5,868 nucleotides of DNA, from assembly GCA_013042895.1 (NCBI GenBank), contig JABDPD010000058.1, positions 1 through 5,868 on the forward strand. The letters are read 5' to 3'. Positions 1-5,646 of the stretch are shown here, in pieces; position 1 is the first letter of the stretch; every line of letters starts with the position of its first letter. The notes under the pieces are model-generated. The model saw nothing but the letters and a program-made list of their open reading frames with translations, was not told the DNA's origin and did not search any database. The position numbers and the translations under genes are program-made. This DNA is from Boseongicola sp. (GTDB taxonomy: Bacteria > Pseudomonadota > Alphaproteobacteria > Rhodobacterales > Rhodobacteraceae).

Positions 1-159
1 GTGCAGGCGGTTGTCGCAGAGGCGCAAAGGCAGATGGAGATGGATTTTGCCGCGCAGGTGCCGGCGACCGATTCAGAAAGAGAGTCGGACGATGAGCAGG
101 TACGGAATGCCGTGGGTGGCTTGGAGGAGTTGGAATCGACCTTGAAACAGGGCGTTTGA
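1..159 (+). CDS. C-terminal end of an unrecognised protein (5' end outside window)
   Basis: Frame 1 is open from the first base to a TGA at 157-159, giving 52 residues that end in LEELESTLKQGV. Base 1 happens to begin a GTG codon, but nothing upstream is visible, so this is treated as a truncated gene rather than a complete small ORF. The segment is rich in Glu, Gln and Asp and looks helical and soluble, with no membrane segment. A helical acidic tail would suit the end of a conjugation protein such as a VirD4/TraG coupling protein or a relaxase, given the T4SS gene at the other end of the window, but no diagnostic motif is present and the family is left open. Confidence 0.6.
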   Translation: MQAVVAEAQRQMEMDFAAQVPATDSERESDDEQVRNAVGGLEELESTLKQGV

Positions 160-332
160 GACGGCCTGGCGGTTCGTGCGACTGAAGTTTTTCCCGAAGG
201 GGCGGGCGGAAAGCGGCCGTTCTCTGCACTCGCGAATACTCCATTCTGAAACCTCAGATTCAGCCATTCAAGAGCGGAGTAGTTGGTGGACCTATAGCCG
301 CTGTTTTGCAAGATTGGTCACTATACTGCGGG

Positions 333-364
333 GGCGCAATTTCACAAATTTCGGGAATTGTGCC
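333..364. repeat. Inverted repeat in the AbiE promoter region
   Basis: The arms GGCGCAATT (333-341) and AATTGTGCC (356-364) are inverted copies with one mismatch (8 of 9), separated by 14 bases. There is no T-run after it, so a terminator is unlikely. AbiEi proteins studied elsewhere repress their own operon by binding inverted repeats, so an operator role is plausible but inferred. Confidence 0.4.
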
Positions 365-426
365 ATAGAGATTATACTCTCCAATAAGTACACCGAGAGA
401 ACGAAATTTCGCACTTTGCGGGAATT
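346..426 (+). repeat. Short direct repeats AAATTTCG and CGGGAATT before abiEi
   Basis: AAATTTCG occurs at 346-353 and again at 404-411. CGGGAATT occurs at 352-359 and again at 419-426. The second AAATTTCG lies inside the perfect 10-base palindrome CGAAATTTCG (402-411). The repeated pair of words suggests two related protein-binding sites rather than chance, but the elements are short. Confidence 0.35.
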
Positions 427-431
427 TAGTG

Positions 432-450
432 TATCATGATATAGCATGAT
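432..450. promoter_or_regulatory. Palindrome and repeat overlapping the abiEi start
   Basis: TATCATGATA at 432-441 is a perfect 10-base palindrome ending four bases before the ATG at 446. Its CATGAT core (435-440) recurs ten bases later (445-450), across the start codon, which is one helical turn away. No Shine-Dalgarno sequence sits before the ATG. A regulator bound here would cover the translation start, which suits autorepression by AbiEi. This is inference from position and symmetry only. Confidence 0.35.
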
Positions 451-1258
451 CGATTCGATGGTACCACTTACTCGCGGACGCGCTCGCCTTGCTGCAGTCG
501 TACAGGCTTCAGGGGATGTTGTGCGTATTGAAGATGCAGTGAATGCCTTAAGCATTGATCGTAGCCAGGCTGCGAAGTTGTTATCCAGATGGACCGCCCA
601 AGGCTGGTTACGGCGTGTGGGGAGCGGCGCATATGTACCGGTCCAGCTTGATCTTCTGGACGCGCAACGGGTCTTACAGGATCCTTGGATTCTCGTTCCG
701 ACGCTTTTCGAGCCTTGTTACATTGGTGGCCGGACCGCTGCCGAGCATTGGGACCTCACCGAACAGATTTTTCGCGATGTTCTTGTGTTTACGGCGCGCT
801 CAGTTGCCAGCCGAACAATCGAGCGACAGGGGGCAGTCTTCACGCTAAAGCATATCAAGGATGAACTGATCTTCGGGACGAAAGCGGTCTGGCGCGGCCA
901 GACCCGCATTGCTGTGTCTGATGTTCACCGCACAATCATCGATATGCTTGATGATCCCTCGGTTGGCGGGGGCATTCAGCACGTCTCGGAGTGTTTTGAC
1001 CGCTACCTGCAGCGGCCTGATAACAGCCCCGGTCTTCTAATCGATTATGCACTGCGTCACGGCAACGGCGCGATTTTCAAGCGGCTTGGTTTCCTTGCCG
1101 AACGTCATGAAAAGGGTGGCCTAATTGCGCGCAAAGCGAGCAAACATCTCACAGAGGGCCATGCCAAGCTGGACCCGTCCTTGGAGTGTCCGCGTCTCAT
1201 CACACGTTGGCGCTTGCGTGTGCCAGATAGCTGGGTGAAGGACGCACCGCATGATTGA
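446..1258 (+). CDS. abiEi: AbiEi-family antitoxin / transcriptional regulator
   Basis: A 270-residue soluble protein that matches the AbiEi antitoxin pattern. Residues about 10-65 form a winged helix-turn-helix: a helix, then the recognition-helix region around SIDRSQAAKLLSRW, then WLRRVGSGAYVP as the wing. Residues about 78-165 carry the core typical of the family, with WILVPTLFEPCYIGGRTAAE and HWDLTEQIFRDVLVFT, followed by a helical C-terminal part. AbiEi represses its own operon and blocks the AbiEii toxin without a stable complex (type IV toxin-antitoxin). Its stop codon overlaps the start of the toxin gene by 8 bases, implying translational coupling. The start is uncertain: there is no Shine-Dalgarno sequence before the ATG at 446 nor before the in-frame ATG at 458, so the mRNA may be leaderless or poorly translated. 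Confidence 0.88.
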   Translation: MIDSMVPLTRGRARLAAVVQASGDVVRIEDAVNALSIDRSQAAKLLSRWTAQGWLRRVGSGAYVPVQLDLLDAQRVLQDPWILVPTLFEPCYIGGRTAAEHWDLTEQIFRDVLVFTARSVASRTIERQGAVFTLKHIKDELIFGTKAVWRGQTRIAVSDVHRTIIDMLDDPSVGGGIQHVSECFDRYLQRPDNSPGLLIDYALRHGNGAIFKRLGFLAERHEKGGLIARKASKHLTEGHAKLDPSLECPRLITRWRLRVPDSWVKDAPHD

Positions 1259-2711
1259 CAAGCGCGAGATCCTTGGACTCGCCAGTACGCAGGGCCTTAC
1301 TGCGCACGTGGTGGAAAAGGATTACGCGCTTGGTTGGGCGCTCGCGGGTATCTATGCGCATCCCGAGCTATCTGAAACCTGGGTCTTCAAGGGCGGGACG
1401 TGTCTCAAGAAATGCTTCTTTGAAACCTACCGGTTTTCAGAAGATTTAGATTTTACGCTGCAGGATGAGTCTCATCTCGATGAGGCGTTCTTGCAGCGTG
1501 TTTTTTCTGAGGTTTCCGAGTGGGTTTACGAGCAGAGCGGTCTGGAGTTTTCGTCGGATTCACAAAAGTTCGACATATTTGCCAATCCGCGCGGTAATCC
1601 GAGCTGTCAAGGCAAGCTGAGCTACCGAGGGCCTGTCTCGCCGCGCTCACCACCGCGCATCAAGCTCGATTTGACAGCCGATGAACGGCTTGTCCTCGCT
1701 CCCGTCGAAGTGCCCATTTTCCATCCCTACAGTGATGCGCCGGAAGGCGGCATCATGGTGCGATCCTACGCTTATGAGGAAGCCTTCGGTGAAAAAGTCA
1801 GGGCGCTTGCCGAACGTACCAGGCCGCGCGATCTTTATGATGTCATCAACCTGTTCCGCAACACTGAGGCTCGACCGGCTGCCTCTGTCTTGCTCGATGT
1901 CCTTCGGCAGAAATGCGAATTCAAGGGCATTGAGTTACCAAAGCTTACCGATCTCGATCCTCATCGCGGTGATGTCGAAGGCGCTTGGGGCCATATGTTG
2001 GATCATCAGTTACCTTCACTTCCGCCCGTCGAAGCCTTCTGGGAAGCATTGCCGGAATTCTTTGACTGGCTTCTTGGTGGCACACTTGCTCCGGCTCCGG
2101 CAGCCTACCGACTCTCGCGCGGGGAGACCGTTATTCGCGAGCGCACACTTCGAATTCCCGTCGGCAGCAACGCCCAAACCTATCTTGAGATCATCCGTTT
2201 TGCCGCTGCCAACCGCCTCTGTGTCTCGCTTGACTATGTGAAGGAGACGGGGCAGCGCACTGCACCTTTGATCGAGCCATACTCCCTGCGCCGCACCAGT
2301 GACGACAATGTCATTTTGCATGCCTGGGATGTGAATAAGAACGGTCACCGAAGCTATCGTGTTGATCGTATTCGGGGCGCACAGACAACCAACGCAACGT
2401 TCGTGCCGCGCTATGAAGTCGAACTGACACCAAGCGGGCCGGTCAGCATTCCGCCGACAGAGCGACGTTCTTCCAATTTTGGATCGCGACGTGCTGGGTC
2501 ACCCTATGGCACACGTCCCGCGCGCGCGCCGCGTACCAAAAGCAGAAACACAAGCGGTTTTGGATCAGGACCAACCTATGTTTATCAGTGCGGCATGTGC
2601 GGTAAGAAGTTCAACCGCAAGACCATGAATGGCCGTCTGAACAAGCATAAGGCGCCAGGCGGACTTCCGTGCGGCGGGCGCACAGGATTCCTTGTCGATA
2701 CCAAATACTAG
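1251..2711 (+). CDS. abiEii: AbiEii-type nucleotidyltransferase toxin fused to WYL-like domain and zinc finger
   Basis: A 486-residue protein. Residues about 1-275 are an AbiEii/AbiGii nucleotidyltransferase. The nucleotide-binding motif is FKGGTCLKK (46-54), followed by RFSEDLDF (61-68) with metal-binding D65 and D67. IKLDL (137-141) has the third acidic residue D140, EKVRAL (181-186) has K182, and RPRDLYD (191-197) has D194, so all four expected motifs are present. Such toxins transfer nucleotides to cellular RNA targets and stop growth. The usual family length is about 300 residues, and here there is extra sequence. Residues about 296-395 resemble a WYL domain (helix with A..NRL.VSLDY, then IEPYSL, then HRSYRVDRI). 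Residues 400-440 are a Ser/Arg/Gly/Pro linker. Residues 443-486 hold C447-x2-C450-x15-H466-x7-C474, a zinc-finger-like tail. The start codon lies within the end of abiEi. Nucleotidyltransferase call strong; WYL and zinc-finger calls by eye. Confidence 0.9.
   Translation: MIDKREILGLASTQGLTAHVVEKDYALGWALAGIYAHPELSETWVFKGGTCLKKCFFETYRFSEDLDFTLQDESHLDEAFLQRVFSEVSEWVYEQSGLEFSSDSQKFDIFANPRGNPSCQGKLSYRGPVSPRSPPRIKLDLTADERLVLAPVEVPIFHPYSDAPEGGIMVRSYAYEEAFGEKVRALAERTRPRDLYDVINLFRNTEARPAASVLLDVLRQKCEFKGIELPKLTDLDPHRGDVEGAWGHMLDHQLPSLPPVEAFWEALPEFFDWLLGGTLAPAPAAYRLSRGETVIRERTLRIPVGSNAQTYLEIIRFAAANRLCVSLDYVKETGQRTAPLIEPYSLRRTSDDNVILHAWDVNKNGHRSYRVDRIRGAQTTNATFVPRYEVELTPSGPVSIPPTERRSSNFGSRRAGSPYGTRPARAPRTKSRNTSGFGSGPTYVYQCGMCGKKFNRKTMNGRLNKHKAPGGLPCGGRTGFLVDTKY
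2708..2711. other. Convergent stop codons sharing CTAG
   Basis: The toxin gene ends with TAG at 2709-2711 on the plus strand. The TIR gene ends with TAG on the minus strand, complementary to CTA at 2708-2710. The four-base palindrome CTAG therefore supplies both stop codons and there is no intergenic space. No terminator separates the two operons, so read-through of either would produce antisense RNA to the other. Confidence 0.9.
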
Positions 2712-3928
2712 GCCTGTTGCCGTCGGCTTTTCACGAAGCGGCGGAGCGGGCCTTCCTTGCCAACGATGCGCATCATGTCGAAATTGCCGTTTCCCATGAC
2801 CTTGTAGTCCATAATCAAATCGCGTTCATGAAGGTATGTAGCGACCGGGTTTAGGCGACGCGCATCCCAGCCATAGCGCTCTGCTATTTCGCCGCAATCC
2901 GATGGAAACCCTTCGTCATTCATGATGTCAGCCGCGAGCCGCAGAGCATCGTCTCTGGTGTCCCAATCCATCCAGTAGCGATCAAATTCTGCAAACAGTG
3001 CGCCCTTAACCATTACGTGGATGATTGTGTCCTTAATGAAGGTTGAGAGCTCAAACAGTGCGTCTTGCGTGTCCTCCAAGCTCAAACCGGTTTGCTCGGC
3101 TATGTCTTCTGCGCCGATCTGCGGGTCAGCAAATCTTCCATGTTTGGATTGCTGTACGAATAGTTTTGCCACAGCATTGGCTGCAAGCGAATAACCAGTC
3201 TCGGTTTCATCCGAAAGGGTGGCAGACTCCGGTTTGGGCCCCATCGCTGGTTTGCGTGTCAGCCCATGTATATCTGCGATTAGCTGGGAGATATCGCCAT
3301 CACTGCCAATCTCTGGTGCGAGCATTCCGGATAGTAATGGCGGCAACTCTGATGCTGGAAGCTGGTAGCGTATTGGCAAGAAACGGCATTTGCTATTGAG
3401 CCTACGCACCAGCCCGGCATCCATTTCCTGATTGACCCAGGGCTTTTTGATGGATTCAGGCGTTAGCAAGACCAGGAAGTGAGTGCACTCACCAAGACCC
3501 TCGTCGATTTTTTGACGCAGGCTATCGCCAGCGTTGATGCACCATTGGTCCCACCAGGTATCTACACCGTTCGATTGCAGGGTCTGCGCAACATCGCGGG
3601 CAAGTGCCATGTTCTCATGAGTGTAGGACAGGAAGACCCTCGGCACGGCTGTATCGCCAGTGTCAATTTGCTCTTCTAGCATTTCATCATCTTCCATCCG
3701 GGCACGCACGGCTTCGATGAGGGCCGGTGAGCCTTCAACATGCATGGAAAGATCATCCAGCGACTCTCCGCGCATGACGATCGTTGGGAATTCTCCTGTC
3801 TGCGGATCGCGGATTGAACCAATCTTCTCTCGTATCTGCCCTGCAATGGCTTCTAGTATTGCCGCTTCCAGCGCATCAGCAATGTTCTCGGGTTTGACAC
3901 GGCGACCGCCGATCTCAAATGTAATCAT
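2708..3928 (-). CDS. TIR-domain protein with N-terminal extension and tandem helix-turn-helix-like tail
   Basis: A 406-residue protein with no signal peptide or membrane segment. Residues 1-80 form a small domain starting ITFEIGGRRV and containing the GESLDDLSMHVEGSP stretch. Residues about 96-225 are a TIR domain: RVFLSYTHEN (97-106) is strand A and the first loop, GVDTWWDQW (121-129) follows, then GDSLRQKIDEGL, THFLVLLTPES, and WVNQEMDAGL (164-173). E168 in the last motif is at the position of the catalytic glutamate of NAD+-cleaving TIR enzymes. Residues about 250-395 contain two helix-turn-helix-like stretches, EDIAEQTGLSLEDTQDALFE (274-293) and CGEIAERYGWDARRLNPV (345-362), each followed by a possible wing. 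Such bacterial TIR proteins are usually defence effectors that deplete NAD+ or make cyclic ADP-ribose signals. The start has only a weak AGG before it, but the IGGRRV beginning supports it. It lies 33 bases after the upstream gene. Confidence 0.92.
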   Translation of the reverse strand: MITFEIGGRRVKPENIADALEAAILEAIAGQIREKIGSIRDPQTGEFPTIVMRGESLDDLSMHVEGSPALIEAVRARMEDDEMLEEQIDTGDTAVPRVFLSYTHENMALARDVAQTLQSNGVDTWWDQWCINAGDSLRQKIDEGLGECTHFLVLLTPESIKKPWVNQEMDAGLVRRLNSKCRFLPIRYQLPASELPPLLSGMLAPEIGSDGDISQLIADIHGLTRKPAMGPKPESATLSDETETGYSLAANAVAKLFVQQSKHGRFADPQIGAEDIAEQTGLSLEDTQDALFELSTFIKDTIIHVMVKGALFAEFDRYWMDWDTRDDALRLAADIMNDEGFPSDCGEIAERYGWDARRLNPVATYLHERDLIMDYKVMGNGNFDMMRIVGKEGPLRRFVKSRRQQA

Positions 3929-3961
3929 TACTTTGCCTGCTCTTTCTCGAAAGAACTCACC

Positions 3962-4324
3962 TTAGCCTCCAGGCTTCTTTTGGGCTCCTACTTCGATTCG
4001 TTTGAAGCCCAGCTGCACAGGCTTTCCCTGATACTGGCGTAACGTCTCGATTAACTCAGGTTCGTCGCAACGAAGGCCGACGAAAGGCTCGGGTTCCTTG
4101 TCGTGCGTTACCCACATAACATGCACAGGCAGATCGCAAACAACACGGTCACCAGATGTTGCTCGAAGCGTGAACATGCCGGCGGTTTCATCCATGCTCA
4201 CATGTGGCACATAGGACTTGCGCAGAGGTGCAGACTTTCCACCAGGAATAATGATTCCATCGGCGGCCAGAGCGACGGAAAACACTCCGCAGTCAAAACC
4301 GAAATCGCTATTCATCATTTCCAT
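3962..4324 (-). CDS. Small protein of unknown family preceding the TIR gene
   Basis: A 120-residue protein that I do not recognise. It appears soluble, beta-rich in its first two thirds (alternating hydrophobic stretches such as FSVALAADGIIIPGG, FTLRATSGDRVVCDLPVHVMWV), then has a short helix (PELIETLRQYQ) and a Lys/Gly tail. There are no signal peptide, membrane segment, Cys cluster or clear catalytic motif. An upstream in-frame ATG at 4330 exists, but the strong AAGGAG lies one base before it and seven bases before the ATG at 4324, so the latter is chosen. The gene is transcribed first in the unit, with 33 bases to the TIR gene, which implies one mRNA. Its position suggests a partner of the TIR protein, such as a sensor, regulator or immunity protein, but this is context only. 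Confidence 0.75.
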   Translation of the reverse strand: MEMMNSDFGFDCGVFSVALAADGIIIPGGKSAPLRKSYVPHVSMDETAGMFTLRATSGDRVVCDLPVHVMWVTHDKEPEPFVGLRCDEPELIETLRQYQGKPVQLGFKRIEVGAQKKPGG

Positions 4325-4331
4325 ATCCATG

Positions 4332-4337
4332 CTCCTT
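4332..4337 (-). promoter_or_regulatory. Ribosome binding site AAGGAG for the small protein gene
   Basis: On the minus strand AAAAGGAG precedes the gene. AAGGAG is seven bases from the ATG at 4324 and only one base from the ATG at 4330. The spacing decides for the shorter start. It is the strongest Shine-Dalgarno sequence seen in the window. Confidence 0.7.
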
Positions 4338-4401
4338 TTGCATCACCCTCGCCAGGGTCCATCACACAGTCAGCAATCGGTCGGTGCCCTACCTCTGTGT
4401 C

Positions 4402-4428
4402 TTACACTTCCAACAAGGGAATGTGTAA
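4402..4428. repeat. Inverted repeat upstream of the TIR unit
   Basis: TTACACTTCC (4402-4411) pairs with GGAATGTGTAA (4418-4428), leaving one bulged T at 4422 and a six-base loop. Ten base pairs form, six of them as the perfect outer arm TTACAC/GTGTAA. It ends about 65 bases before the Shine-Dalgarno of the small gene, which suits an operator or a 5' leader hairpin. No T-run follows on either strand, so a classical terminator is unlikely. Confidence 0.5.
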
Positions 4429-4444
4429 TCCCGGTCGCCTCGAA

Positions 4445-4457
4445 AGGGTCAGACCCT
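4445..4457. repeat. 13-base perfect odd palindrome
   Basis: AGGGTC (4445-4450) and GACCCT (4452-4457) are perfect inverted arms around a single A. It may be a protein-binding site upstream of the small protein/TIR unit. Function not known. Confidence 0.35.
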
Positions 4458-4525
4458 ACAAGACAAGAGACGGGGACTTCGTAGATGCGCCGAATGGCCG
4501 CAATGAGGGGCCGCCCCGCGGCATA

Positions 4526-4564
4526 GCGGTGACCTGATCAACGGCAGGTTAGGGCCGTCACCGC
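4526..4564. repeat. Inverted repeat spanning the virB6-like stop codon
   Basis: GCGGTGAC (4526-4533) and GTCACCGC (4557-4564) are perfect 8-base inverted arms 23 bases apart. The right arm contains the virB6-like stop codon (complement of TCA, 4558-4560). On the T4SS transcript this could fold into a 3' hairpin. Without a U-tract it is more likely an mRNA-end stabilising stem or Rho-linked structure than an intrinsic terminator. A competing inner pair, ACCTG (4532-4536) with CAGGT (4545-4549), also exists. Confidence 0.4.
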
Positions 4565-5634
4565 CGCCCTAATCTACCCAGCCGGGCCAGTTGCGCCAGC
4601 ATCTGAGACCCCGTTCCCGGTGATCCTGAGCCACTCGCCTGACCTGTCTGTCCCATCCCCTGCCTGACCGGCATCTGCTGTGCCCCGAAGAACTGCCGAG
4701 CCCTGAGGGCTGCATATTCCGCACCGCTAGCCCCACCGATCAGGTAGCGGTTGTAGGCCTGCTGGCTGCCCATGGCGGCGCGGACGAAGCTGTAGCCGCC
4801 GCCGAGACCGCCGGAAAGGGCGGGCATCATGATGTTGCCGGAGATCGCACGGACGATGAAGGGCGTGGCGATGATGAAGCCCTTGGCCATCAGGACCATC
4901 ATGAAGAAGGGGATGAGCGCGCCGATATTGGAGGCGCCTTCCGGATCACCAAGCTCGCCGATCAACGCAGAGGAGACGCCCGTGATCGTTGCGAACACGC
5001 CTGCGACGACGATCGGGTAGAGCGCGAAGGAGACCAGCGCCGACAACCAGCGCGCGAAATAATCCTTGGTCACTTCAAAGAGGGTCAGGAAGATCATCAC
5101 CGGCGCGATCCCGATCAGGAGCGCGATCATTAGGCGCGAGGCCACAAGGATGAAGGCGGCCAACCCGCCGAGGATGGAAAGCAGCAGGACACCAACGATA
5201 TCCAGCATGGCCCCTGCCATCCAGTTCAGCTCGGACCCAGCGGCGTTCAGGTAATCGCCGAGCGCCGCGATCAAGCGGTCGAACTCTTCAGCGAAAGTGC
5301 CGGAGGGTCCAGGGCTGCCGCCACCGACCGAGGCGACGAGTGCGCCCGCGATGCTGTCGATGCCGGCCAGGATGGCGGAGGAGAGGGCGTTGAATTGCAC
5401 CCAGTTGGTCGCGAATATCCCAACAAGCCCGATCTTGACCGCGAGCCAGAAGGCCGTGCGCCCGTCCATCGCCTTGTACTGGTAGACCATGTTCAGGAAG
5501 ACGAGGATCACCACGAGCGTTGTGCCCAGCACCAGGAGCGTCCCGACGGTTGCCGCGACGAACCCGAACTGTGTTTCAGCGGCGGTGTTGAGATAGCCTT
5601 GGGAGGTTTCAACGAAGTAGGTGACGACGCTCAT
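4558..5634 (-). CDS. virB6: VirB6/TrbL-family T4SS inner-membrane protein
   Basis: A 358-residue polytopic membrane protein, within the normal size for VirB6/TrbL. Hydrophobic segments lie at about 24-50, 62-80, 142-165, 166-188, 198-222 and 237-262. The N-terminus is short and periplasmic-like, a soluble loop at about 103-138 (GGGSPGP then EEFDRLIAALGDYL) suits the central periplasmic loop of VirB6, and DYFARWLSALVSFALYP (191-207) carries the conserved Trp (W196) region. The C-terminal 90 residues are Gly/Gln/Ser-rich and probably cytoplasmic and flexible. VirB6 forms part of the inner-membrane channel that passes the DNA substrate during conjugation. The stop of the preceding gene is 12 bases upstream, overlapping a GGTGAGG Shine-Dalgarno-like stretch, so the two belong to one operon. 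VirB8 would commonly follow virB6, but here the defence genes do. Confidence 0.88.
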   Translation of the reverse strand: MSVVTYFVETSQGYLNTAAETQFGFVAATVGTLLVLGTTLVVILVFLNMVYQYKAMDGRTAFWLAVKIGLVGIFATNWVQFNALSSAILAGIDSIAGALVASVGGGSPGPSGTFAEEFDRLIAALGDYLNAAGSELNWMAGAMLDIVGVLLLSILGGLAAFILVASRLMIALLIGIAPVMIFLTLFEVTKDYFARWLSALVSFALYPIVVAGVFATITGVSSALIGELGDPEGASNIGALIPFFMMVLMAKGFIIATPFIVRAISGNIMMPALSGGLGGGYSFVRAAMGSQQAYNRYLIGGASGAEYAALRARQFFGAQQMPVRQGMGQTGQASGSGSPGTGSQMLAQLARLGRLGRR

Positions 5635-5646
5635 CGGGGTTATGCC

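Larger units (their letters stand above)
160..445. other. Intergenic region upstream of the AbiE operon
   Basis: These 286 bases contain no ORF that looks coding. The left half is GC-rich. The right half (about 300-445) drops to roughly 42-45% GC and carries the repeats listed separately. No convincing Rho-independent terminator (stem plus T-run) follows the upstream gene. A TATACT hexamer at 373-378 resembles a -10 box, but there is no good -35 at the right distance, so the promoter is not assigned with confidence. Confidence 0.5.
4338..4557. other. Non-coding region between virB6-like gene and TIR unit
   Basis: About 220 bases with no credible gene; an open plus-strand frame here reads antisense into the small protein gene and is not protein-like. 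The region should hold the promoter of the small protein/TIR unit, reading leftward, and the end of the T4SS transcript. I see no well-matched -35/-10 pair. It contains three inverted repeats listed separately. Confidence 0.5.

Noticed and set aside
333..364. Rho-independent terminator for the gene ending at 159
   Set aside because: The stem is only moderate and AT-rich, lies 170 bases away and has no T-run after it.
176..439. Plus-strand open frame of 87 codons before abiEi
   Set aside because: Low-complexity basic product covering the repeat-rich promoter region, with no family resemblance.
1681..2241. Plus-strand open frame of 186 codons inside the toxin gene
   Set aside because: It is an alternative frame of the clearly recognisable AbiEii reading frame.
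2016..2348. Minus-strand open frame of 110 codons
   Set aside because: Antisense shadow within the toxin gene, with no ribosome binding site or recognisable domain.
4103..4537. Plus-strand open frame of 144 codons
   Set aside because: It runs antisense to the small protein gene, which has a strong ribosome binding site, and its product has no protein-like pattern.
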